46,848 bases of DNA from an uncultured Colwellia sp. (GTDB taxonomy: Bacteria; Pseudomonadota; Gammaproteobacteria; Enterobacterales; Alteromonadaceae): positions 1 through 46,848 of the forward strand of contig CAJXYE010000034.1 in the NCBI GenBank assembly GCA_913063325.1, read 5' to 3'. A model generated the notes under the pieces. That model ran no database searches. It saw only the letters and a list, made by a program, of their open reading frames with translations, and was not told the origin of the DNA. The translations under genes were made by a program, and so were the position numbers. Of the stretch, positions 17,049 through 24,857 are shown one piece after another (position 1 is the stretch's first letter; every line of letters starts with the position of its first letter).

Positions 17049-17342
17049 TTAAGGTTCCTTTCTTATCGATTTATCTTCTGTCGGCATATGTTTAAATTGA
17101 TTTGTATCCGAGTACCGTAATACCCCGATGACACTGATAAAGTTGATCAGTGCATATACTAAGGCAATATCCAAAAATTCGGGTCGGCCCATGACAAAGC
17201 CCAATAGAGAAATAAGCAGCACCGTTTTAGTACCAAACATATTGACCGCTAAAATACGGTCATAAAGTGTTGGTCCAGCAATTCCTCTAATAATTGCTAG
17301 AATCATGGCGACAAAAATAGCAAGTGTGGCTGCAATTAACAT
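17049..17342 (-). CDS. mrpF: Na+/H+ antiporter subunit MrpF
   Basis: A 97-residue subunit with three helices. The diagnostic block is RGIAGPTLYDRILAVNMFGT, followed by a helix and the segment FLDIALVYALINFISVIGVL. The start overlaps the last base of mrpE. MrpF is one of the small subunits needed to assemble the antiporter. Confidence 0.95.
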   Translation of the reverse strand: MLIAATLAIFVAMILAIIRGIAGPTLYDRILAVNMFGTKTVLLISLLGFVMGRPEFLDIALVYALINFISVIGVLRYSDTNQFKHMPTEDKSIRKEP

Positions 17343-17812
17343 TAGCGTTCCAATAAAGTTACTCGACGATCCATCTCGCCGACTTCTAATGACTCAATAT
17401 CCTTAGAGAGCAAGGCGTGCACTGTGATTTCGTTGTCTACTAAATCAATTGCTACTGTACCTGGAGTTAAGGTAATTGAATTAGCATAGATAACTTTTCC
17501 CATGTCAGTTTGTTGGCTGATTTTGATTTTTTTCAATGTGGGAGAGATACTTTTTTCACCTACCCAAATATGTTTTACTACGGTGATATTGGCTTTAATA
17601 ATCTCTTTGATTAGCCACAAGTAGTAACCCAATATTTTGGTTGATAAATATATCGGTTGTGATTCTTGATCAACGACATCCATTTTATGGGAAATGATTA
17701 AAACTAACGCGATAGACACTAAACCAAGAGATAAAACTAACACGCTATAATGGCCTGAGTTCAGTAGCCAAAATGCTGCTAAAGTCAGAAATAAACTAAT
17801 GGTATGTTTCAT
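17342..17812 (-). CDS. mrpE: Na+/H+ antiporter subunit MrpE
   Basis: A 156-residue subunit with two to three N-terminal helices and a cytosolic C-terminal domain. Family features are LSTKILGYYLWLIKEIIKAN, the ANSITLTPGTVAIDL block and the end region EVGEMDRRVTLLE. It is the first antiporter gene of the operon, so the order is E-F-G-(BDE fusion)-C-D-D-small-D. This E-first order differs from the classical A-to-G order. An HPF/RaiA-like gene lies 19 bases upstream on the same strand and probably shares the transcript. Confidence 0.93.
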   Translation of the reverse strand: MKHTISLFLTLAAFWLLNSGHYSVLVLSLGLVSIALVLIISHKMDVVDQESQPIYLSTKILGYYLWLIKEIIKANITVVKHIWVGEKSISPTLKKIKISQQTDMGKVIYANSITLTPGTVAIDLVDNEITVHALLSKDIESLEVGEMDRRVTLLER

Positions 17813-17831
17813 TGATAACCCTTTTAGTCGT

Positions 17832-18128
17832 TTATGAGGTAAAAACTAATCGTTTAATGGTGCGACTTGCCTTTTGCAGTACACGATCTATTACACATTC
17901 AACATCCGTTTGTGTATCTTCGATAACAATATCTGCTTGGTCAACAATTGCTAACGTTATTCTACAATGAGTACTACTACCCCTAGCATCTGCCTGACTA
18001 GTGAGTTTAATTGAAATTGTGGTGATATACGGCTCAACCCTCGATAATGCAAGCTGTAGCTTTCGCTGAATCTTCGTCTCTAAATCACCGTTAACTTTAA
18101 TCCCTGAGGATTGGATACTTACCTGCAT
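17832..18128 (-). CDS. HPF/RaiA-family ribosome-associated protein
   Basis: A 98-residue protein of the ribosome hibernation factor family (HPF, RaiA/YfiA), which binds the small subunit and stalls ribosomes under stress. It has the beta-alpha-beta-beta-beta-alpha layout: MQVSIQSSGIKVNGDLETKI, then THCRITLAIVDQADIVIEDT, and the last helix with CVIDRVLQKASRTIKRLV. The match is to the general fold and pattern, not to one named member. It heads the mrp operon and faces nhaR across about 225 bases, so it may be induced together with the antiporter. Why the two belong together is unknown. Confidence 0.75.
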   Translation of the reverse strand: MQVSIQSSGIKVNGDLETKIQRKLQLALSRVEPYITTISIKLTSQADARGSSTHCRITLAIVDQADIVIEDTQTDVECVIDRVLQKASRTIKRLVFTS

Positions 18129-18263
18129 TATTGCCTTACCTTTTTAGTGTTATCAGCAAATATATTGTCCTATCAATAAAATCTATATTATAAATGTTTC
18201 GAAAACAAGAGGTTTATATCTACAAATACTGTGTAGAATGTCACCAATATCAAACTGTTATTT

Positions 18264-18282
18264 ATAAGTATGTATTACTTAT
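18264..18282. promoter_or_regulatory. palindrome in the nhaR-mrp divergent control region
   Basis: ATAAGTATGTATTACTTAT is a 7-bp inverted repeat (ATAAGTA/TACTTAT) with a 5-base spacer, the size and AT-rich type expected of a LysR-family operator. A second, weaker dyad CTAC-N9-GTAG lies at 18220-18236. Both fall between the divergent starts of the HPF-like gene and nhaR, where a LysR-type regulator usually controls its own gene and its target. Assignment as an NhaR site is inference. Confidence 0.4.
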
Positions 18283-18355
18283 AGCTCACTTGTTGTTGTT
18301 GGTAAATTCGAATATTATTGTTTTTATCATCGAAAAAATGGAGTTTTTGAGTTTT

Positions 18356-19243
18356 ATGAGCCCACTAAATTACAACCATCTTTTTTATTTTTATGCTGTT
18401 GCGACAGAAGGTAGTATCACCAAAGCCAGTGCAAGGCTGAATTTAACACCACAAACCATCAGTGGTCAGCTCACGAGTTTTGAAGAGAAAATAGGTGCTA
18501 AATTATTTGACCGAAAAGGTAAAAAACTTCATTTATCAGAGATGGGGCAGTTGATATATAGCTATGCGGAAGAAATTTTTCAATTAGGTGAGGAAGTCAC
18601 TCATATATTAAAAAGAAAGGAGCCAGCTCAATGGCAAACCTTCACTGTAGGGATAACAGAGGTAATACCTAAAGTATTAGCGCATCAACTATTATCGCCA
18701 GTTTTAAAAATGAATGAGCGCGTCCGATTAATTTGCCAAGAAGGGGATCAAAGTAGTTTACTTGCAGACTTGTCTAGCAACAAGATAGATTGTATTTTGA
18801 CAGATCAGCCTCTTCAGCTGGGCAGCCATGTTAAAGCATACAATCACTTACTGGTGGAAAGTGGTTTTACTTTTTTTGCTAAAGAAGCGTTATTAAATAA
18901 TAGTAGCAAAGAGTTTCCTCAATGTTTATCAGATTTTCCTTGGCTTATGCAGGGCAAGAAATCAGCCGTTAGAATGAGAATATCCTCTTGGTTAGATAAA
19001 CATAATATATCACCTAATATTGTTGCAGAATTCGATGATAGTGCGTTGATGAAGTCTTTCGGTGAGGCGGGATTCGGTGTGTTTAGTAGCCCTACGTTAA
19101 TCGAAAAGTACGTCGTTGATAAATATGATGTTCAAATTATTGGTCGTGATAAGGAAATTAAAGAACAATATTATATTATCTCTCCGGAGAGGAGATTAAA
19201 GCATCCTGCGATTATTGAGATAGTCAATGCCGCGAACAATTAA
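18356..19243 (+). CDS. nhaR: LysR-family regulator, NhaR type
   Basis: Transcriptional activator that responds to sodium in E. coli. The N-terminal helix-turn-helix matches NhaR closely: NYNHLFYFYAVATEGSITKA, then LNLTPQTISGQL, then FDRKGKKLHLSEMGQLIYSY. Later NhaR-like blocks are EFDDSALMKSFGEAGFGVF and ERRLKHPAI near the C-terminus. I chose the ATG at 18356 (MSPLNYNHL), which fits the E. coli protein start and gives 295 residues; the frame is open for 54 more codons upstream, but that extension is not conserved-looking. The gene diverges from the HPF-like/mrp operon, the likely regulatory target. Confidence 0.88.
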   Translation: MSPLNYNHLFYFYAVATEGSITKASARLNLTPQTISGQLTSFEEKIGAKLFDRKGKKLHLSEMGQLIYSYAEEIFQLGEEVTHILKRKEPAQWQTFTVGITEVIPKVLAHQLLSPVLKMNERVRLICQEGDQSSLLADLSSNKIDCILTDQPLQLGSHVKAYNHLLVESGFTFFAKEALLNNSSKEFPQCLSDFPWLMQGKKSAVRMRISSWLDKHNISPNIVAEFDDSALMKSFGEAGFGVFSSPTLIEKYVVDKYDVQIIGRDKEIKEQYYIISPERRLKHPAIIEIVNAANN

Positions 19244-19472
19244 CAAATTAGACTATTTAGCTGCTATTACAATAGGTGTAATTAGGTAGCTTTAACACTG
19301 TTTATATTAATGGGGGAGCGTGCAATCTACGCTTATTTTATACTGCCAACATAATAATGATTGACTGTTGACGAAACGCATCAATGAACTAACAATGCAG
19401 TACCTCTGATAACTAATAGAACTTTTCGGGCCATGAGATTGTAAGATAATGAAAATCATAATCCAAAGAAAT

Positions 19473-19509
19473 AAAAACTCCGATGCAGAATAAGGATCGG
19501 ATTTTTATT
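19473..19509. terminator. probable terminator downstream of nhaR
   Basis: AAAAACTCCGAT and ATCGGATTTTTATT flank an 11-base loop, giving a stem with one bulged base and T-runs. It is about 230 bases after the nhaR stop, so it may end a long nhaR 3' region or an unseen small RNA. Confidence 0.5.
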
Positions 19510-19603
19510 ATGTCTATCTATAAATCAATTGCATATTTCATAATGGGTCGGAATCAAAACCAGAAAAGCCACAATCATGGCAATGATAATTATTGTTTTT
19601 TTT

Positions 19604-19632
19604 AGCTGACTTATGTGGTCAATTCGACTAAT
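19604..19632 (+). repeat. copy of the RNase P RNA 3' tail
   Basis: AGCTGACTTATGTGGTCAAT then TCGACTAAT matches the rnpB end (GGCTTATGTGGTCAACTCAC then TTAAT) with few changes. It shares the prefix AGCTGACTTAT with the copy at 10162. A hairpin follows at 19640-19670, in the place the terminator occupies behind rnpB. Confidence 0.6.
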
Positions 19633-19639
19633 TTAGTAA

Positions 19640-19670
19640 CCGCTTGATCTATTTATAATAGTTCAAGCGG
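19640..19670. other. 14-bp hairpin
   Basis: CCGCTTGATCTATT and AATAGTTCAAGCGG form a 14-bp stem with one mismatch and a 3-base loop. No T-run follows, so it is not a standard terminator. Its position right behind the RNase P RNA tail copy suggests it belongs to that repeat. Confidence 0.6.
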
Positions 19671-19712
19671 CATTCTAAAATCCTTTCAAATCATGTCATT
19701 ATATTCAAACCT

Positions 19713-19906
19713 GGTACACCTTTAGGTACACCATTCGTAAAATTCTACTTCAAGCAACTCTGTTATCTATTCAACATTTTTCTGATAAATCTCTGGGAAG
19801 TTCATTTAGGCTCATTTTCATTTCTGCTAGGCTCCAATTTAACTATTATTTGTAAAATTTCAGCAGCTTAATAAAAGTTAAAATGTGGTACACCTTCGGG
19901 TACACC
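19713..19906 (+). repeat. paired GGTACACC direct repeats, possible integrase arm-type sites
   Basis: GGTACACCTTTAGGTACACC at 19713-19732 and GGTACACCTTCGGGTACACC at 19887-19906 are two 20-bp copies 174 bases apart in the same orientation. Each is made of two GGTACACC octamers with a 4-base spacer. Short direct repeats of this kind next to a core sequence taken from an RNA gene end are what arm-type binding sites of a tyrosine recombinase look like. No integrase gene is in the window. Confidence 0.5.
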
Positions 19907-20132
19907 AACTTTATTTTTAACCGTTGAAAGTAAAAGTTGAGCAATTAAGCAATGCAAAACGTAATTGGTTTTAAATACTTATTTACTAGGAAACATATTT
20001 TCTATTTGAGGTTTTTAATTCCGTATAGCTCTATGTTTCATAAGAGCTTTTATAATTAATTTTAAATATATGTTGACCTTGAGGTCTTTAATACTGTTAA
20101 ATAGCACATAATAAGTGTAACAGGATGTAACT

Positions 20133-20165
20133 CGTAGAAAAATAGAAAGTTATTCTATCCCTACG
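20133..20165 (+). promoter_or_regulatory. leader hairpin before the envelope cluster
   Basis: CGTAG and CTACG enclose a second pairing ATAGAA/TTCTAT, a stem with a small internal loop just upstream of the ribosome-binding site AAAGGA. No T-run follows. It may stabilise or regulate the leader of the lipoprotein transcript. Confidence 0.4.
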
Positions 20166-20182
20166 AACTTAAAGGACTAAAA

Positions 20183-20737
20183 ATGTTTAAATTTAAAGTA
20201 TCTGTACTGTCAATTACCCTTTGTTCCGCATTACTTTTTGGCTGTCAATCAACAGAAAAAAACAATGCTTCAGATATGGGTATGAATGTTCCTATCTGGG
20301 TGCTCAATCCAACAGTTGATCAAGGCTTAGCAGCAGCATCATGTGTATCTGCGTCAAATAGCTTTTCAATGGACAAATCTCAAGCCGCAACACAAGCTCG
20401 CGCCGAATTAGCCAGTCAAATTGAAACAAGAGTTTCTAGTTTACAAGAAGAATACAGTACAAAAATCTCATCAATGGGTAATACCAATACCGAAAGCAAA
20501 ATTAGCATTACTACTGCACAATTAACTGACCAATATTTGCGTGGCTCAAAAGTAGCAAGAGTTGATTACGCACAAATGGATAAAGTGAAAAACTTATGCG
20601 CTATGGTGACCTTGTCTGAAACTAAAACCAAAGAACTGTTTAGTCAATTACTAAAAGAAGCCCCGATCAAGCTAGATCCAGAAAATGAAACCCTATTATA
20701 TTTAAACTTTATGAAGTCTGAAAACTCAGCCAAGTAA
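20183..20737 (+). CDS. LPP20-family lipoprotein
   Basis: A 184-residue exported lipoprotein: the signal peptide ends in the lipobox LLFGC, with cysteine 21 as the lipidation site. The mature part has the LPP20-type pattern: MNVPIWVLNPTVDQGLAAAS, then the helix SQAATQARAELASQIETRVS, a serine/threonine-rich strand region, and KNLCAMVTLSETKTKELF. LPP20 domains occur in outer-membrane lipoproteins such as flagellar FlgP and in the N-terminal part of FlgT. AAAGGA is well placed before the ATG. It is the first of five plus-strand genes for exported proteins. Confidence 0.82.
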   Translation: MFKFKVSVLSITLCSALLFGCQSTEKNNASDMGMNVPIWVLNPTVDQGLAAASCVSASNSFSMDKSQAATQARAELASQIETRVSSLQEEYSTKISSMGNTNTESKISITTAQLTDQYLRGSKVARVDYAQMDKVKNLCAMVTLSETKTKELFSQLLKEAPIKLDPENETLLYLNFMKSENSAK

Positions 20738-20795
20738 GTTAATCTTTGTGAGTACAATAAATATAAGCAGTAAGTTTCAATAATAAGGTTTTAGT

Positions 20796-21548
20796 ATGTT
20801 TTTCTGGGAAGAAATGAAGTTTAATAAAGGGACGTTTAAAGAAAAGTTTCTTTTTATTGCAATATCTATAATGGCGCTTGGCCAATGGGCTGACTCTAAA
20901 GAAATGGCTGAAGAAGCTTATGTAGCATTGGTCTCAAATTTTACACATAAATATGAATATGAAAGTTTAAACACCATTAATATTGGTAGTAATGTTGAGT
21001 ACATTTCACAAATATTTGGTTCTCCCCAGCTTATCAAAAAAAGTAAATATATAGATGATATTAGCTTTGCTTATTATCTTCATGACAAATATATACTTAC
21101 TTTAATTTTAAAAGAAAATAGAGTCACCGCCTACACAATTAGTGCATTAGAAGATGACTTTATGCCTAACGGCTTACTTAATAAAACACCCTCAGAAAAC
21201 AAAATCACCGTTGCCGATAATACTAAAGAAATGATGGACTTTACCTTAGATCATAACAATGTTGATTTCTTTTTAGTGAGAGAAGAACAGGGTAAAGATA
21301 AATTATTCATTAATCAGTATTTTGGTGCGTTAGGTTACCAAAATGATATAAATGTTACCTCTGCAGAATTACGGAAACTCTACGACCAAGTTAGCCTTGA
21401 AGAAGAAGGTGAATCAATCAAGGCTCAAGCACTAGCAATAAGCCGCAAAGCGAGAAATAACTTCTATGGCGCAGGTGAAGTTGACTTGTCAGTGATTGCT
21501 GATTCAGTGCTAACAGACTTTGAGTATTCATTTTACTTTAAACAGTAG
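20796..21548 (+). CDS. membrane-anchored protein of unknown function in the envelope cluster
   Basis: A 250-residue protein with one N-terminal hydrophobic helix (FLFIAISIMALGQWAD, about 18-33), probably a membrane anchor, and a mostly soluble remainder. Conserved-looking blocks are FTHKYEYESLNTINIGSNVE, SPQLIKKSKYIDD and YLHDKYILTLILKENRVTAY. I recall proteins of this layout described as ETEC_3214-type, but I am not certain of the match. It has no enzyme motif that I can see. It lies 58 bases after the LPP20 gene and 27 bases before the transglycosylase gene, so it is probably co-transcribed. Confidence 0.7.
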   Translation: MFFWEEMKFNKGTFKEKFLFIAISIMALGQWADSKEMAEEAYVALVSNFTHKYEYESLNTINIGSNVEYISQIFGSPQLIKKSKYIDDISFAYYLHDKYILTLILKENRVTAYTISALEDDFMPNGLLNKTPSENKITVADNTKEMMDFTLDHNNVDFFLVREEQGKDKLFINQYFGALGYQNDINVTSAELRKLYDQVSLEEEGESIKAQALAISRKARNNFYGAGEVDLSVIADSVLTDFEYSFYFKQ

Positions 21549-21575
21549 GATTGACAGAAATTATAAGGATATAAC

Positions 21576-22874
21576 ATGTCTAGTTTTTTTAAGCTGGTCT
21601 TAGTCTCAGTGGTTGCTTGCTCTATTGGTGTTAGCACTGCAACAAATGCCGGCCAAGATAGTAAGTTTGCAGAATATAGTAAAAAGCAAAAATCAAAATA
21701 CAAAAAATTTAAAACAGATTATTTAGATCGTTATGAAAAATACCGTAAAGAAATTAAAGAAAAATGGGGTGTCGCTGAACTAAGTTCTAAAACCGAGTAT
21801 ATCCATTATAACGAAGAAAATAAAACCAAAGTATTAACTGATTTTGAAAACGACACGATAGAAGTTAGCATTTTAGAAGCTGATAATTTATCTGATAATG
21901 AAGTAGACAAGATAATACGTAAAGCCGTTATTGATTCATTAGGTAAACAACCAGAAGTTATTGCGAGCAGCCAAGTAGATTTTGATACTGTGGATAATAA
22001 AAAAATTAATGGCCCATTACCAGCACCAACAGTATTAAACCATTTAGGTATCGCATCAACAGAAGGGCTAGATAGCTTACTTAATAAAGTTGAAGTGGTA
22101 CCTGAAAAGCAACAAGAAGAAATTGTTGTAAAACGCACGAAAAATCGCCTAGAAAAACAAATAGCTTCTTTAGAAAACTTCACCAGCAATGATGAAGCTG
22201 CTCCCGAACAAGTTCAAGCTTCTAAAGTGCTTATCGTTAGCATGAAAAAAGAAAAAGAAGCCGTTACAAATGATGCCCATGAACTCACTAAAAAGAATAT
22301 TAAAACTTATAAAATCAATCTAAAAAGAGACCGATATAAAAAGGCCGAACAGTATCTAAAGTTTGTCGAAAAAAACGCATTTAAATGGCAGCTATCTGAG
22401 CAATTTATTTTAGCTATTATGGAAACTGAGAGCCACTTTAACCCAATGGCTAAGTCATACGTTCCTGCGTACGGTTTAATGCAAATAGTACCTTCTACAG
22501 CAGGCGCAGATGTTAAAACAAAAATATTAGGTGAAAAAGGCAAACCTACACCTAATCTTCTTTTTAATGGCAGTGATAATATTAAATACGGTTCAGCTTA
22601 TATTCATATTTTAATGACACGTTACTTAAAAGAAATTGAGAACCCAACTAGCCGACTTTATTGCGCTATTGCCTCTTATAATACCGGTATTGGTAATGTA
22701 GCCCGCGCCTTTAATAAAGGTAAGAAAGGTCGATTGAAAGCAATGAAAATTATTAATACGTTATCACCTGATGAAGTTTACAATATTATTAAAAAGCGCA
22801 CTCATACCGAAACACAAAGATATCTCGATAAAGTACTTGAAAGTAAACAGTATTTCACTCAACAAAAGGCATAG
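21576..22874 (+). CDS. MltC-type lytic murein transglycosylase
   Basis: A 432-residue exported enzyme predicted to cleave peptidoglycan between MurNAc and GlcNAc, forming 1,6-anhydro ends. After the signal peptide (about 1-25) comes an MltC-like N-terminal domain (about 30-150: YRKEIKEKWGVAELSSKTEY), a lysine-rich linker, and a C-terminal SLT domain (about 265-420). The catalytic glutamate is in LAIMETESHFNPMA, followed by YGLMQIVPSTAG and later AIASYNTGIGNVARAF. The linker between the domains is longer and more charged than in E. coli MltC. The signal could be read either as a lipobox (VVAC, Cys15) or as signal peptidase I cleavage after TNA. Confidence 0.87.
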   Translation: MSSFFKLVLVSVVACSIGVSTATNAGQDSKFAEYSKKQKSKYKKFKTDYLDRYEKYRKEIKEKWGVAELSSKTEYIHYNEENKTKVLTDFENDTIEVSILEADNLSDNEVDKIIRKAVIDSLGKQPEVIASSQVDFDTVDNKKINGPLPAPTVLNHLGIASTEGLDSLLNKVEVVPEKQQEEIVVKRTKNRLEKQIASLENFTSNDEAAPEQVQASKVLIVSMKKEKEAVTNDAHELTKKNIKTYKINLKRDRYKKAEQYLKFVEKNAFKWQLSEQFILAIMETESHFNPMAKSYVPAYGLMQIVPSTAGADVKTKILGEKGKPTPNLLFNGSDNIKYGSAYIHILMTRYLKEIENPTSRLYCAIASYNTGIGNVARAFNKGKKGRLKAMKIINTLSPDEVYNIIKKRTHTETQRYLDKVLESKQYFTQQKA

Positions 22875-22877
22875 CTT

Positions 22878-23798
22878 GTGAAAATCATCACCCTGATCTT
22901 GCTACTTTTAATAGTACCAACTGCTTATGGTATTGAAAAAATCCCTGCCGATAATGACACTTATATCTATGGTTTGGGGGTTGATACTGATCACAGTAAC
23001 GCGCAAAAATTCGCTTTAGCAGATATCACTCAAAAACTCTCAACACGGATACAGTCCAGTGTTGGTATTAGTCAAAGTAAAAGTGGCAATGTCACTAATA
23101 CTGATACAAAGCAAAGAACAACCGCCATTTCTCAGGAAATTGAGTTACCTAATGTCCTTGTATTAGAAAGCACTAAAAAAGAAAATCAGTGGTGGGTGTT
23201 AGTGCGTGTTGAGCGAAAATTAGTGAAATTGGCTCTTAAGCAACAACTTGATGACTTGAACGATGAGCTATCTTTTTTAATTGAAGATTTTTCTGAGTCT
23301 CAAGGGCCATCATGTTGGTTTACGTTAACTGAAAATAATCATAAAAAAGAAAAACTAGCCGCGCTGATCCCTGCTTATATTGGCAGTGGGGTTAAAGAGG
23401 AAGTTACCAATCCGTTGAAACAGCAAACGATAAACTTTGATCGTCTTTTAAAGCGCTGTTCATATAAAAATAAATACACAGTAAATTACCCCCCTCAGGC
23501 TCCAGCTGATTTCAAAAGTGCATTTGAACAATTGATGAAAAATCAGGGTTACAAGATCACCAATCAGAAAAAAAATACGGGCACAATCGAGGTGAAATTT
23601 ACAGAAAAAAACACTTACGCTTACAAAAGCCATTTAAATATCATCAATGCAGAACTCAGTATTCTTGATGAATTGGGTGACACTAAAAACAACGTAAAAT
23701 TTAAAAGTAAAGGTTCATCATTTTCTAATAAAAAAGAGGCAAGTAAAAAATCAATAACTAATTTAATCAAAAAGATAGAAACACTCATAATAAAATAA
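22878..23798 (+). CDS. periplasmic LPP20-like protein
   Basis: A 306-residue exported protein that starts at GTG three bases after the transglycosylase stop, with AAGG upstream. A signal peptide (about 1-18, ending TAYG) is followed by an LPP20/FlgT-N-like domain: YIYGLGVDTDHSNAQKFALA, then DITQKLSTRIQSS, then NQWWVLVRVERKLVKLAL. The second half (about 130-306) has no family I recognise; it carries two cysteines (SCWFTL and LKRCSYK) that could form a disulphide. Tight spacing suggests it works with the enzyme before it and the lipoprotein after it. Confidence 0.72.
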   Translation: MKIITLILLLLIVPTAYGIEKIPADNDTYIYGLGVDTDHSNAQKFALADITQKLSTRIQSSVGISQSKSGNVTNTDTKQRTTAISQEIELPNVLVLESTKKENQWWVLVRVERKLVKLALKQQLDDLNDELSFLIEDFSESQGPSCWFTLTENNHKKEKLAALIPAYIGSGVKEEVTNPLKQQTINFDRLLKRCSYKNKYTVNYPPQAPADFKSAFEQLMKNQGYKITNQKKNTGTIEVKFTEKNTYAYKSHLNIINAELSILDELGDTKNNVKFKSKGSSFSNKKEASKKSITNLIKKIETLIIK

Positions 23799-23821
23799 AG
23801 CTGTAATAAAAGGGAATAAAA

Positions 23822-24817
23822 ATGAAAAAATCAATTAAAACTATAGCATTAGTTGCTTCATCAATTATGGTTGTAGGTTGTGGTTCAACTCAACCACCGA
23901 TGCCAACATTACCTTCAGTAAATATTGCTTCTATTGCCGGTTACAACGGTGATAAATTTGATATCAAAAATAGTAAAATAATTGTCGCTCCTGGCGTAAA
24001 ATTTAATATTCCTGAGCACATGCAAACACGATTCGCGAATGAAATAATTACAATTATAGGTGATAGTGGTTCAGAAGTTATTGATAGAAAAATGGCTTCA
24101 CGTTTTATTGATGAAATACAGTTAAAAGAAAATCTTAGCGAAAATTATCAGGCATATGAAGGCCCAGTAGAAGCAAAATTTGCAGTAATTCCAACGATTA
24201 CCGATATCTCTTATGGTGGGGAATACGAAAAATCTTATAGCACGACAAGCAAAAAGGGTAAAACAACATACCATGCTGCAGAGTGTGATTATACGGCAAA
24301 AACTAAAGCGAATGTTCAAATTCGTGAATTACCTTCAATGAAGCAAATTATGTCATTTAATGTTGAAGGTCGCGCATCAAGCAGTAAAGAAAACCCACCA
24401 TCTAGCTCTTGTAAAGAACAAAGCATGTATAACGGTGTTGTTGCTAGTGCAATTGGCGATTTACTTGAAAAAGGTGATGATGACTATATAACTTTAAGTA
24501 AATATGTTGGATCACAGGGGGTTATTACCGGTGCGAAATCTTTTGATGGTGATTTGTATTTCGAAACGAACTTAGGTCGTTTACATGGTGCGAAAGAGAA
24601 AGCACAAGTTGCTATTTACCAAGATATAGATGGTGAGCTCGTTTTAATCGCTGAGGGCGAGATGATGGAAGCAAAAAATGTTTTACGTAAGAAATCTTAC
24701 ATCGAAGTAGATAGCGATGTGGCACCTACGCTGAAAAGAGGCATGATTGTTATGTTGTCTGGTAAGTGTTCGGGTTATATGTGTTCAATTAATAGCGCCA
24801 TAAAATCAATAAGATAA
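23822..24817 (+). CDS. CsgG/FlgT-like lipoprotein
   Basis: A 331-residue lipoprotein with lipobox VVGC (Cys20). Residues about 50-210 recall the CsgG/LpoB type of fold: RFANEIITIIGDSGSEVIDR followed by a helix, then AKFAVIPTITDISYGGEY and a strand region ending in NVEGRAS. Residues about 235-315 recall the C-terminal domain of flagellar FlgT (FETNLGRLHGAKEKAQVAIY, then RGMIVML). Both resemblances are patterns seen by eye. If correct, it could form or gate an outer-membrane assembly together with the two LPP20-type proteins. Four cysteines beyond the lipobox (AECDY, SSCKE, GKCSGYMCS) suggest disulphides. It is the last gene of the cluster. Confidence 0.65.
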   Translation: MKKSIKTIALVASSIMVVGCGSTQPPMPTLPSVNIASIAGYNGDKFDIKNSKIIVAPGVKFNIPEHMQTRFANEIITIIGDSGSEVIDRKMASRFIDEIQLKENLSENYQAYEGPVEAKFAVIPTITDISYGGEYEKSYSTTSKKGKTTYHAAECDYTAKTKANVQIRELPSMKQIMSFNVEGRASSSKENPPSSSCKEQSMYNGVVASAIGDLLEKGDDDYITLSKYVGSQGVITGAKSFDGDLYFETNLGRLHGAKEKAQVAIYQDIDGELVLIAEGEMMEAKNVLRKKSYIEVDSDVAPTLKRGMIVMLSGKCSGYMCSINSAIKSIR

Positions 24818-24824
24818 AGAGTGT

Positions 24825-24846
24825 GGAGAGCTCTGCTCTCCTTTTT
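24825..24846 (+). terminator. terminator closing the envelope cluster
   Basis: A perfect 7-bp stem GGAGAGC/GCTCTCC with loop TCT is followed by TTTTT. It ends the five-gene unit and separates it from the DHH gene, whose start is only 11 bases further on. Confidence 0.85.
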
Positions 24847-24857
24847 AGGTTGAATAC

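Larger units (their letters stand above)
19244..20182. other. 939-bp gene-poor region with attachment-site-like repeats
   Basis: No convincing coding frame lies between nhaR and the envelope cluster. The stretch holds a hairpin at 19473-19507 (CTCCGAT and ATCGGA framed by A- and T-runs, a likely bidirectional terminator), a copy of the RNase P RNA tail near 19604, a long hairpin at 19640-19670, and two copies of a GGTACACC pair. The remainder is strongly AT-rich and includes the promoter of the envelope cluster. Confidence 0.7.

Noticed and set aside
18194..18355. 54-codon N-terminal extension of NhaR
   Set aside because: E. coli NhaR begins with the NYNHL region; the extension looks like translated leader and contains the palindrome that may be an operator.
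21806..22189. 127-codon minus-strand frame opposite the transglycosylase gene
   Set aside because: Serine- and phenylalanine-rich antisense reading of a lysine/glutamate-rich coding region; no start signal.
20183..24817. Flagellar FlgT/FlgO/FlgP locus
   Set aside because: Domains are similar in type, but no flagellar genes are adjacent and a lytic transglycosylase of MltC type is included.
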